From positions 1 through 6,945 of the forward strand of contig PFEG01000005.1 in NCBI GenBank assembly GCA_002793885.1: a DNA stretch of 6,945 bases, read 5' to 3'. The stretch's first letter is position 1. Every line of letters starts with the position of its first letter. Under the pieces are notes generated by a model. It was not told the origin of the DNA, ran no database searches, and saw nothing but the letters and a program-made list of their open reading frames with translations. Shown here piece by piece: positions 1-5,879 of the stretch. This DNA comes from Candidatus Saccharibacteria bacterium CG10_big_fil_rev_8_21_14_0_10_47_8 (lineage in GTDB: Bacteria > Patescibacteriota > Saccharimonadia > Saccharimonadales > UBA10212). Both the position numbers and the translations under genes were made by a program.

Positions 1-488
1 TCGCCTGAGGCGTGGACCAGGTTAAAAATAGGCCGTTTTTCTTTGTTGGCCAGCGTAGGAGTATCGTTTGAATAATCGCCGCGGATAGTACCGGCTTCTG
101 CCTTGGCCGGAATGGTGTGGCCAGCCATTTTCCTAACTTCTGATATAGCATTCGGGCCTTGAAGAACCATGGCCATAACTGGTCCGGAAGTGATAAAACC
201 AACCATCCATTCCTGTATTTTAAGGCCTATCTCATGTGGGTCGGTGGTTCCCAGTTCGGCATGCGGGTCCATACCCTCCTCGTGGTAAGTTTCTAGGCTT
301 TTACTGCCCATGCCCTCAATAAATTCACGCCGCTCAGTTGGGTAATGTTTATTTGCCAACTCTTTAGAGGGTGTAACCATTTTGGCGGTAATGAGTTTTA
401 GGCCAGCTTTTTCAAAGCGGCTGATAATTTCACCGACCAGCCCTCGCGAGACAGCGTCGGGCTTTAGTAGAACCAATGTGTTTTCCAT
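1..488 (-). CDS. ndk: Nucleoside diphosphate kinase, long form (3' end cut by window edge)
   Basis: Transfers the gamma phosphate from ATP to NDPs through a phosphohistidine, balancing cytosolic NTP and dNTP pools. The translation starts MENTLVLLKPDAV and shows the family's active-site residues in order: K9, Y49, R119 (EVRKMAG), T125 (GHTIPA), R136 (GTIRGDYS), N156 and catalytic H159 in NLVHASG, after which the gene leaves the window. In ordinary bacterial NDKs of about 140 residues this His lies near 117, so about 40 residues are extra. Most sit at about 55-93, between the Tyr motif and the WMVGFITSGP strand, and about ten more lie just before the catalytic loop. I recall such long forms from Patescibacteria. 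The ATG at 488 is preferred because translation matches the family from its first residues. No Shine-Dalgarno sequence precedes it; a strong -10 lies 12 nt upstream. Only the C-terminal end is missing. The function is secure. Confidence 0.95.
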   Translation of the reverse strand, partial: MENTLVLLKPDAVSRGLVGEIISRFEKAGLKLITAKMVTPSKELANKHYPTERREFIEGMGSKSLETYHEEGMDPHAELGTTDPHEIGLKIQEWMVGFITSGPVMAMVLQGPNAISEVRKMAGHTIPAKAEAGTIRGDYSNDTPTLANKEKRPIFNLVHASG

Positions 489-500
489 ATGTTGGTAAGC

Positions 501-528
501 ATTATAACAGATTGGGTTAGCCATGCAA
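501..528 (-). promoter_or_regulatory. ndk promoter with extended -10, near-leaderless start
   Basis: On the minus strand a perfect TATAAT (501-506) is preceded by TGT, giving an extended -10 (TGnTATAAT). A TTGCAT -35-like hexamer (523-528) lies 16 bp upstream. Transcription would start around 493-495, only about 5-7 nt before the ndk ATG at 488, leaving no room for a ribosome binding site. The hexamers are seen directly; the start point is inferred from normal spacing. Confidence 0.75.
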
Positions 529-542
529 GTTGAACACCTTTA

Positions 543-743
543 GTGCTCAAGCAAGCGTGGTTTTTTGCCTTTATCTATTCGCTATTTACCCTGCTTTCAC
601 TCTTGTCCGTTTTCTATGGTAAACAGATCAGGAATAATGCACGGTTAACGGAAAAATGGATGGTGAACGATTACTCCCAGTATTTCCAGGGCCGGGCCTT
701 GGAATGTTGGAATATGGTAATGGCTATTCACTGCTGGCTATAG
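543..743 (+). CDS. Doubtful small membrane protein ORF (66 aa)
   Basis: I do not recognise this ORF. It would start at a GTG and encode 66 residues: a short N-terminus, one hydrophobic segment at about residues 7-25 (FFAFIYSLFTLLSLLSVFYG), then a charged, aromatic-rich tail with two Cys. The frame is closed by a TGA at 531-533, so GTG 543 is the only usable upstream start, and no Shine-Dalgarno sequence precedes it. It ends 16 nt before the recombinase and runs the same way, so co-transcription is possible. Codon use is not obviously non-coding, but nothing else supports it and a chance open frame in this 271-bp gap is quite possible. The same stretch contains an imperfect GC-rich inverted repeat around 683-710. 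Confidence 0.25.
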   Translation: MLKQAWFFAFIYSLFTLLSLLSVFYGKQIRNNARLTEKWMVNDYSQYFQGRALECWNMVMAIHCWL

Positions 744-747
744 GCTG

Positions 748-753
748 TAAACT
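748..753 (+). promoter_or_regulatory. Possible -10 element for leaderless xer transcript
   Basis: TAAACT fits the TAnnnT pattern and ends 6 nt before the ATG at 760, so a transcript starting at normal spacing would begin at or next to the start codon. No convincing -35 was found at 16-18 bp. The nearest purine-rich stretch (AGG at 742-744) is about 15 nt from the ATG, too far to act as a ribosome binding site. This is a weak call that rests partly on the stronger near-leaderless arrangement at ndk. Confidence 0.3.
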
Positions 754-759
754 ATATGT

Positions 760-1683
760 ATGTTGTACGACACGGCTGTTGAGCAGTTTTTGGAATATTT
801 AGAGCTAGAACAAAACCGCTCTAAAAAGACCATCCAAAACTACAGCCATTACCTTACCCGCCTATCCGACTTTGCCGGCGATATTAAACTTGCCGACCTT
901 AACGTGGAATTAATCCGCAAATGGCGGCTATGGCTTAACCGTTTAGGGACCAATACCTCCGATGAGCTGTCCACGACAACCCAGAACTACCATCTTATAG
1001 CCCTTAGGAGCTTTTTAAGGTTTTGCGCCAAAAGAGAGTACCCCACTCTAGCCGCTGATAAGATAGAACTTGCCAGAACCAAACGGCCGCAAGTAACGTT
1101 TTTAAACCCAGAAGAACTGGGTCGGCTTGTTGCGCAGCCAAAAACAGATACCCAAAACGGCATGCGCGACCGGGCGATTATAGAACTGCTCTTCTCTAGC
1201 GGGCTACGGGTGTCCGAGCTGGTCGGGCTGGACCGCGACCATATCAACCTAAAGCGAAGAGAGTTTATGGTCAGGGGCAAGGGCCAAAAGGACCGGCCGA
1301 TTTTTATAAGCCCGGAGGCCGCCGGATGGATTGGCAAATACCTTGATATGAGACAGGATAATTCAAAACCGCTATTTATCCGCTATAGCGGCAGCAAAAA
1401 AGTTGATTTATCGGGTAACTATAAGCGCCTGACTGCCAGAAGCATACAGCGGATGGTGGCCCGCTATGCCCTGTTGGCAGGTATTACCAAACACGTATCA
1501 CCCCATACCCTGCGCCATAGTTTCGCGACCGATTTACTGATGAACGGAGCGGATTTGCGCTCTGTGCAAGCCATGCTAGGCCATAGTAACATCGCTACAA
1601 CCCAGATTTATACCCATGTTACCGACCCGCATCTAAAAGCTGTGCACGAGAAATTCCACCGATCAAAAAATAATAAAGGGTAA
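760..1683 (+). CDS. xerC: Tyrosine recombinase of the XerC/XerD family
   Basis: A 307-residue site-specific recombinase, the usual Xer length. The N-terminal SAM-like core-binding domain covers about residues 3-95 and the catalytic domain about 110-300. All six catalytic positions are present: R150 (SSGLRVSEL), K174 (RGKGQKDR), H249 and R252 (SPHTLRHSF), H275 (LGHSNI) and nucleophile Y284 (TQIYTHV). By family knowledge it exchanges strands at a dif-like site to resolve chromosome dimers, acting with the FtsK translocase at the division septum. XerC and XerD cannot be told apart here, so the symbol is provisional. An integron or phage integrase is less likely: length and motif spacing are Xer-like, and no attachment repeats, tRNA or cargo genes are visible. 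An in-frame TAA at 748-750 makes ATG 760 the first possible start. It converges on the pilus block, with stop codons 22 bp apart and no clear terminator between. Confidence 0.92.
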   Translation: MLYDTAVEQFLEYLELEQNRSKKTIQNYSHYLTRLSDFAGDIKLADLNVELIRKWRLWLNRLGTNTSDELSTTTQNYHLIALRSFLRFCAKREYPTLAADKIELARTKRPQVTFLNPEELGRLVAQPKTDTQNGMRDRAIIELLFSSGLRVSELVGLDRDHINLKRREFMVRGKGQKDRPIFISPEAAGWIGKYLDMRQDNSKPLFIRYSGSKKVDLSGNYKRLTARSIQRMVARYALLAGITKHVSPHTLRHSFATDLLMNGADLRSVQAMLGHSNIATTQIYTHVTDPHLKAVHEKFHRSKNNKG

Positions 1684-1705
1684 TAAAAACAAATACGGCT
1701 AGGAC

Positions 1706-3037
1706 TCACTCAATGCCTTCTTTACAGGCATCATTGCCATCATCTACCATTATGGTATTAGTAGTCAGCTGCCGAATCCGTTTGCAAATAGTTTCGGCAG
1801 TTCTTAATCCGAACTCGGGTCGTCCCATAAGATCTGACCCCACCTGATCGTTTCCGTTAGGACTCACAGAAACACGGGCACTGATGCGTCTTAAAACATC
1901 GTTACCCTTGCCGGTAGAATCGATAACTGCTTGGGCGTTCCTTAGTGAAACCGGTTTATAAGCATCCGATTGAGCCGACCTGAACATAACATCCGTATCG
2001 GCATACAGGTTGGTGATCTTCACGAAGTAGTGCTGAGCCCGATAACTAAGATCACCAGTGGGGGGGCAAGATAAATTGGGATCATTATACGGATTAGTAT
2101 TGTCAAGTGACCGACTGCCATCTGGGCCATGATAGTTATCCGGTAAGCAATTTAGGATAGAGTTACAAGGAAAGACGTTGTCATCACCCGCCAGAGCCGG
2201 AAAGTTAACCTCCCCAGCGTCGTCTCCAATAGTTTTGTGGCTATCGTCACATTGGCCACTGATAATCGCGCCGTTATTATCACGATAGTGTACGGTTTTT
2301 AAAGCAGCCGACGGGTTGCTTGCTTTGTCCGGGTATAAAAAGAATGTTCTGGAATATTTTGCCGTTTGGGCTCTATCATCCACCCAGTTCGCCTTAGTAG
2401 GTTTTATCCCGGTATCGTGGGTAGGGTTATGGTTAGGGTCGATCATAACCGGATAAATACTGACCTCCAGCGCACCTGTCGCGCCGGGCTTACCATCAGC
2501 GTTAGTCCATGCTGACGTAGTAGTAAAATCGTATCTGCCGCCCGGTGCCACATACGGCCGATAATTATCGGTTTTGGTTTCGCCGGTGTTTCGCCAACTA
2601 ATCAACATGCTGGTTAAGAACTCCTGATCAAAGCTGAATACTTTGGATTGGCCGGCTTTAATATTAAATAAAAGGAACGAAGGCGTAACATCTATAAGCA
2701 CGCAGCTGTATTGGGCATTGGGGTTGATCTCGCCAGAAAGATTTTTATTGAGTAACCCGGCACCTTGATCACATGTATCTATAGCCGCACTACCCAAACT
2801 ATCTTTTTTAGAGTCCAGATAGCCTATAGCGTCGTTTATGCCCGATTCCGCCGCGTAGTAACTTTGCAATCCAAGCTGTCTATCAAGAGCCTGGCGGGTT
2901 TCGCGGTTCATCAGCCGGGCAAAGCCAATCGTTACCAAAGACAGCAGCACGATAAGCACGCTTACTACCATAATAGAAACAATTCCCTCTTGGGTTTTAC
3001 GGGTGTGTGCCCTTCCAAATATTTTCTGCAACCGCAT
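1706..3037 (-). CDS. PilX-like minor pilin (GspK/PilX type, no Glu5)
   Basis: A 443-residue envelope protein with a type III (prepilin) signal: basic leader MRLQKIFGRAHTRKTQEG, predicted PilD cleavage after G18, then a hydrophobic helix at about 19-41 (IVSIMVVSVLIVLLSLV). It continues with RQALDRQL and YYAAESGIND (60-70), matching the N-terminal pattern of PilX proteins. Mature residue 5 is Met rather than Glu, as in GspK and Pseudomonas PilX, which fits a tip subunit with no subunit above it. The ectodomain of about 400 residues is far larger than the roughly 170-200 residues of Pseudomonas PilX. It has eight Cys, all outside the helix, and Asp/Asn/Pro-rich stretches at about 290-330; I recognise no domain. 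Translation is coupled to the PilW-like gene by a TAATG overlap, with a good ribosome site 6 nt upstream. It is the last gene of the operon. Confidence 0.85.
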   Translation of the reverse strand: MRLQKIFGRAHTRKTQEGIVSIMVVSVLIVLLSLVTIGFARLMNRETRQALDRQLGLQSYYAAESGINDAIGYLDSKKDSLGSAAIDTCDQGAGLLNKNLSGEINPNAQYSCVLIDVTPSFLLFNIKAGQSKVFSFDQEFLTSMLISWRNTGETKTDNYRPYVAPGGRYDFTTTSAWTNADGKPGATGALEVSIYPVMIDPNHNPTHDTGIKPTKANWVDDRAQTAKYSRTFFLYPDKASNPSAALKTVHYRDNNGAIISGQCDDSHKTIGDDAGEVNFPALAGDDNVFPCNSILNCLPDNYHGPDGSRSLDNTNPYNDPNLSCPPTGDLSYRAQHYFVKITNLYADTDVMFRSAQSDAYKPVSLRNAQAVIDSTGKGNDVLRRISARVSVSPNGNDQVGSDLMGRPEFGLRTAETICKRIRQLTTNTIMVDDGNDACKEGIE

Positions 3038-3756
3038 TACAAACTCCCACCTCGCAACACTGAAGTATTTATGTCAGCCGTAGCGCAAAACTGCGTACCG
3101 GCCGTAGCGCCTTTACAAAGCACGTCATCACCTTTTGATAGCTCACCCGGGGTCGGGTTTGACTTAACAGCCCGGACTTTAGCACTATCCAGTAGCTCAT
3201 TATCTCCGTAGGCAATATGGATACTGATATCACATAGCCGGTCATTAATGTCGGCACCGCAGGTTATTTGCAGTTTGCTGACACGCATTTTTTCACCTAG
3301 TAGTTGTTGGATGTTATCGGGCTTGTTAGCGGGAACACTAGGATCATTACAAGAAGAGTTAATATCGCCCTTTTTAAGTCCGTAGTCACTTTCGTCGGGA
3401 CTGTTTATCGGGTCAGTATCGAAGATAACCCCGGGCTTGAAGTAATAAACATGGTTTCTGATGCAGAAATATGAAACACCGGAAGTGGTTGGTGACTCCA
3501 AGGTGATTGTGCCAGCAGCAACTTGTGATGAACGTATATCGCTTGATAGGCTATCAGCTATTGTTCGTACGGTGTTCTCTGTTCGTGATATCGTAACACC
3601 TTTGTAGAAAGTCCGGCCTATCTGTACAAAACCACCAAGTGTCATAAGCAGAATTATAGCAAACACTACCGTGGCTATCATTAGCTCAACAATAGTGAAC
3701 CCAGTACTCGGCTTCGGAACTTGTTTGGCTAAATGTTTGGTTGAAGAATTTTGCAT
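3037..3756 (-). CDS. PilW-like minor prepilin
   Basis: A 239-residue prepilin. The leader ends at G19 and the mature protein starts F20 with FTIVELMIATVVFAIILLM, so Glu5 (E24), needed for assembly next to another subunit, is present. The helix is followed by TISRTENTVRTIADSLSSDIR (about 55-75), the amphipathic stretch typical of PilW/GspJ-type minor pilins, then a soluble C-terminal domain with six Cys. I call it PilW-like from the N-terminal pattern and its place between a PilV-like and a PilX-like gene, matching the fimU-pilV-pilW-pilX order of Pseudomonas. The ATG at 3756 lies 20 AT-rich bases after the previous stop and has no Shine-Dalgarno sequence. The gene ends in TAATG, sharing one base with the next start. 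It probably sits at or near the pilus tip. The pilin call is firm; the subclass is less so. Confidence 0.87.
   Translation of the reverse strand: MQNSSTKHLAKQVPKPSTGFTIVELMIATVVFAIILLMTLGGFVQIGRTFYKGVTISRTENTVRTIADSLSSDIRSSQVAAGTITLESPTTSGVSYFCIRNHVYYFKPGVIFDTDPINSPDESDYGLKKGDINSSCNDPSVPANKPDNIQQLLGEKMRVSKLQITCGADINDRLCDISIHIAYGDNELLDSAKVRAVKSNPTPGELSKGDDVLCKGATAGTQFCATADINTSVLRGGSL
3044..3053 (-). promoter_or_regulatory. Strong ribosome binding site for the PilX-like gene
   Basis: On the minus strand GAGGTGGGAG lies inside the last codons of the PilW-like gene, with its GGGAG end 6 nt from the ATG at 3037. It is the best Shine-Dalgarno sequence in the window and fixes this start. Together with the TAATG stop/start overlap it suggests translational coupling. 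Confidence 0.7.
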
Positions 3757-3776
3757 AGGTTTAATAATTAAAAAGT

Positions 3777-4757
3777 TTAGTTGGATATAGTTATGTCAGT
3801 AGACTCTACACTGTTAGCTCTACTTCTAATTCCACTGCTGCAAAGATTAGCGATTATCGGGTCGTAAGTGTAGATAGAGCAGTGTTTTAGGCTCAAAGTA
3901 TTAACATCTTTAGACAGAGATACATTGTTAAATGAATAAGTAATAAATTTAGCCAAGTGCGGAATATCCGGAGTTACATCGGTATGAAATACTAATGTTC
4001 CATCGCTATTGTACCCCTCTAGAAACACCCCCTCGTTTAGCTGGTCCACACCTGGCCGTTCAGGGTGCCCAGTGTCGTGTGTCGTAACGGTAAAAGTATA
4101 AGGACCGCTACAGGCAGTTAACACAGGAACTAGTGTTAGGTTATGTATTGTAGGTCCTCCGTAAAATAGCGGATTAGGTTCGCTCAGGCTTATATTAACT
4201 GTGGTGGGGGTGCAAGATGGTCCCGGACCTGGGCCAGGGATTGATGCCAGACTATTACTAGGCCTATAGTAAATATCCGCGCTTTCGGGGGTACCTGTGC
4301 CAACTCTGTCCCATGTAGCTGAAAACTTAAAGGTGTTGGCGTTGGCGCCACCATTTATATATTTAGTACTTAGGTGGTAGCGGCTACCCTCACCCCCGTT
4401 TGGATGCTCGGAGTCTACTTCACAAAACTTATTGACATCAGTAGTAAGTTTTTGGGATACCACACGAGTGATGGGGTCTGCGAACAGACAGTACGGAGTT
4501 GATCCATCAATAGTACGGTATTTACTATCAAATTCGGCTTTGCTGGCCTGTTCTTTGACAGCTTTGAGCCGCTCAATCTGGCCCTGTACGAAGTTGAGTG
4601 CTTCGGTGTGTTCACGTGCCGCAAGCCCCGCCTGCAAACTGTGGCTGGTGAGTAAATAAGCAGCCCCAAGCACAAAAGAAATAATAGTAACGCTGATTAG
4701 GACTTCAACTATAGTGTCTCCTCTGCTCTTGCTTGTATGTATGTTATTAGATCTCAT
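3777..4757 (-). CDS. PilV-like minor prepilin with linker and extra C-terminal domain
   Basis: A prepilin of 326 residues from ATG 4757 (329 if TTG 4766 is used). I prefer the ATG because it leaves a 2-nt gap after the upstream stop, and the leader MRSNNIHTSKSRG is a normal 13 residues. PilD would cut before DTIVEVLISVTIISFVLG; Asp at mature position 1 is unusual, but Glu5 is kept. Numbered from TTG, the pilin helix and first globular domain reach about residue 172, with TWDRVG and ADIYYRPS as typical PilV-end strands. A PGPGPGP hinge follows at 177-183, then a second domain of about 145 residues rich in beta-prone segments that could be an Ig-like sandwich. Six Cys lie in the ectodomain. The second domain is a candidate adhesin or tip module, but I see no named motif in it. 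The pilin call is firm; the role of the extra domain is unknown. Confidence 0.87.
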   Translation of the reverse strand: MRSNNIHTSKSRGDTIVEVLISVTIISFVLGAAYLLTSHSLQAGLAAREHTEALNFVQGQIERLKAVKEQASKAEFDSKYRTIDGSTPYCLFADPITRVVSQKLTTDVNKFCEVDSEHPNGGEGSRYHLSTKYINGGANANTFKFSATWDRVGTGTPESADIYYRPSNSLASIPGPGPGPSCTPTTVNISLSEPNPLFYGGPTIHNLTLVPVLTACSGPYTFTVTTHDTGHPERPGVDQLNEGVFLEGYNSDGTLVFHTDVTPDIPHLAKFITYSFNNVSLSKDVNTLSLKHCSIYTYDPIIANLCSSGIRSRANSVESTDITISN

Positions 4758-4759
4758 TA

Positions 4760-5710
4760 TCAGCAACTCACATAATCTGTCTTAGTTTGGATACCGGTAG
4801 TACCGCTGCTGACAGTAATCTTGGCCGTCTGCCTACTAGCCGCGCTGACAAAACATAAAACCCATTTGTCAAAGGGGCTTGGCTGCGGACCGTCGGGACC
4901 ACTAATCAGTCCGGAACACGCGGTGTTATTAAGTGTTAAACAGCTGTAAACTGTCCCTAAGTTGTTCGTGTTTCGTGGAGTTGTGAGGTCCACGTTGTAT
5001 GGATATTGATAAGATACCAGTGAGGCTGATTTGTTAGCAGCCGGGTCCGTGCCCGTCTGGGATAAATCAACGTAAAAACTGGCCATAGCACTTTTGTTAG
5101 TAGTCGGGCTACACGGACTGACATCTATTTTGCAGGCTGAAGTTATTTTAGTACCAAACGGTAAGGTGTAAGTATCAGTAAGAGCGAGAGCCGGCGTGGG
5201 ATTGGCTTGGGCGAACGAAGAAACGAGGCCTTTTTGTATGGTGCCTCTTGCAGTCACACCTACAGTTAACGTTCGTCGGCCTAGAACACTATAGACCACT
5301 AGAGTATCATCCACGTTGCCGCTAGGGCTATCTTGATGAAACTGCAAGGCTTTGCCCAAAAAGATGCAGTCTTCATTACTACCTACGTTCTTTGTGCCAG
5401 TTGCAAGCAAAGTTAATTCAGGCCGATCAACATTGTTCGAATCTTTAACAAGTGAGCACGAATACTTATCCGAGCTAGGGAAAAAACTGGCTGAGACCTC
5501 ATTTACGTACTGCGCCAGTTTGGAATCGATATCCCGTATACTCTGTGAAAATTGGGTGCGTCCCTGTTGACCTTGTATCAGCACCACGGCCGACACAAAT
5601 AAGACTCCGCTGATGGCCAGAAAAATCATAACCTCTATGAGGGTGTATCCACCAACTCGTCCCATGAGCATAATTATATACCATAAGCGCAATTTATAGG
5701 GCTCTTTCAT
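4760..5710 (-). CDS. FimU/GspH-like minor prepilin
   Basis: A 316-residue prepilin. Cleavage is predicted after G21, giving a mature N-terminus of YTLIEVMIFLAISGVLF, with Glu5 at E26 and a helix continuing to about residue 45. The next part (GRTQFSQSIRDIDSKLAQYV) is a helix seen, as I recall, in Patescibacterial GspH/FimU-type pilins. The rest is an ectodomain with eight Cys, one of them the last residue. Being first of the four-pilin block fits the FimU position. ATG 5710 gives a 21-residue leader. ATGs at 5671 and 5665 give leaders of 8 and 6 residues, and a TATAAT at 5673-5678 would put a transcript start close to 5665, so the true start is open. The ribosome site for 5710 (AGG two bases from the ATG) is poor. 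The stop lies 2 nt before the next ATG. Confidence 0.86.
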   Translation of the reverse strand: MKEPYKLRLWYIIMLMGRVGGYTLIEVMIFLAISGVLFVSAVVLIQGQQGRTQFSQSIRDIDSKLAQYVNEVSASFFPSSDKYSCSLVKDSNNVDRPELTLLATGTKNVGSNEDCIFLGKALQFHQDSPSGNVDDTLVVYSVLGRRTLTVGVTARGTIQKGLVSSFAQANPTPALALTDTYTLPFGTKITSACKIDVSPCSPTTNKSAMASFYVDLSQTGTDPAANKSASLVSYQYPYNVDLTTPRNTNNLGTVYSCLTLNNTACSGLISGPDGPQPSPFDKWVLCFVSAASRQTAKITVSSGTTGIQTKTDYVSC

Positions 5711-5828
5711 AACCTGTTCTGGCGGCGAAAACTAATTTCAGGAGTGAGCTAGCAATTTTTTGTCCCGAATCGTGGCGTGCAGTTATGTTTCTATGCTTCC
5801 GAGGGTTTCTTTACAGGGTTATTTACAG

Positions 5829-5857
5829 TTATTTACAGGGTGGCACCCTGTAAATAA
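5829..5857. repeat. Perfect 13-bp palindrome with 3-nt loop plus iterated TTTACAG elements
   Basis: Arms TTATTTACAGGGT (5829-5841) and ACCCTGTAAATAA (5845-5857) are exact reverse complements around GGC. The left arm is preceded in tandem by another TTATTTACAG (5819-5828) and a TTTACAGGG at 5810-5818, so four copies of TTTACAG, three direct and one inverted, lie within 50 bp. No T-tract follows on either strand, so it is not a standard intrinsic terminator. It lies between pilD and the minor-pilin genes and could be an operator, an RNA hairpin stabilising or separating the two parts of the operon, or a short repeat element. Confidence 0.7.
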
Positions 5858-5865
5858 AGTAAATG

Positions 5866-5874
5866 TGGTATAAT
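5866..5874 (+). promoter_or_regulatory. Possible antisense promoter (extended -10) at the pilD 3' end
   Basis: TGGTATAAT reads on the plus strand with a perfect TATAAT (5869-5874) and the extended TGn. It would drive RNA into the 3' end of pilD, antisense. The -35 region falls in the right arm of the palindrome and has no good match, and the AT-rich context makes chance likely. Confidence 0.2.
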
Positions 5875-5879
5875 ATATT

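Noticed and set aside
683..710. Hairpin before xer as an RNA element or attenuator
   Set aside because: The inverted repeat is imperfect, has no T-tract and overlaps a possible ORF; too weak to call.
987..1337. Minus-strand 116-codon open frame inside xer
   Set aside because: It lies opposite the catalytic domain of a well-supported gene and has no domain features; a shadow frame.
760..1683. Recombinase as integrase of a mobile element
   Set aside because: No tRNA, attachment repeats, excisionase, toxin or phage genes are visible, and the protein has Xer length and motif spacing.
1684..1735. Terminator between xer and the PilX-like gene
   Set aside because: ATGCCT/AGGCAT arms with a 7-nt loop exist at 1712-1730, but the hairpin is inside PilX-like coding sequence and the T-rich run on the minus strand starts well beyond it; no proper T-tract abuts the stem on either strand.
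2765..3211. Plus-strand 148-codon open frame opposite the PilX/PilW junction
   Set aside because: It is antisense to two well-supported pilin genes, has low-quality composition and no recognisable motif; a shadow frame.
5829..5857. Palindrome as pilD terminator
   Set aside because: No run of T follows the stem on the minus strand; the following bases are CTGTAAATAACCC.
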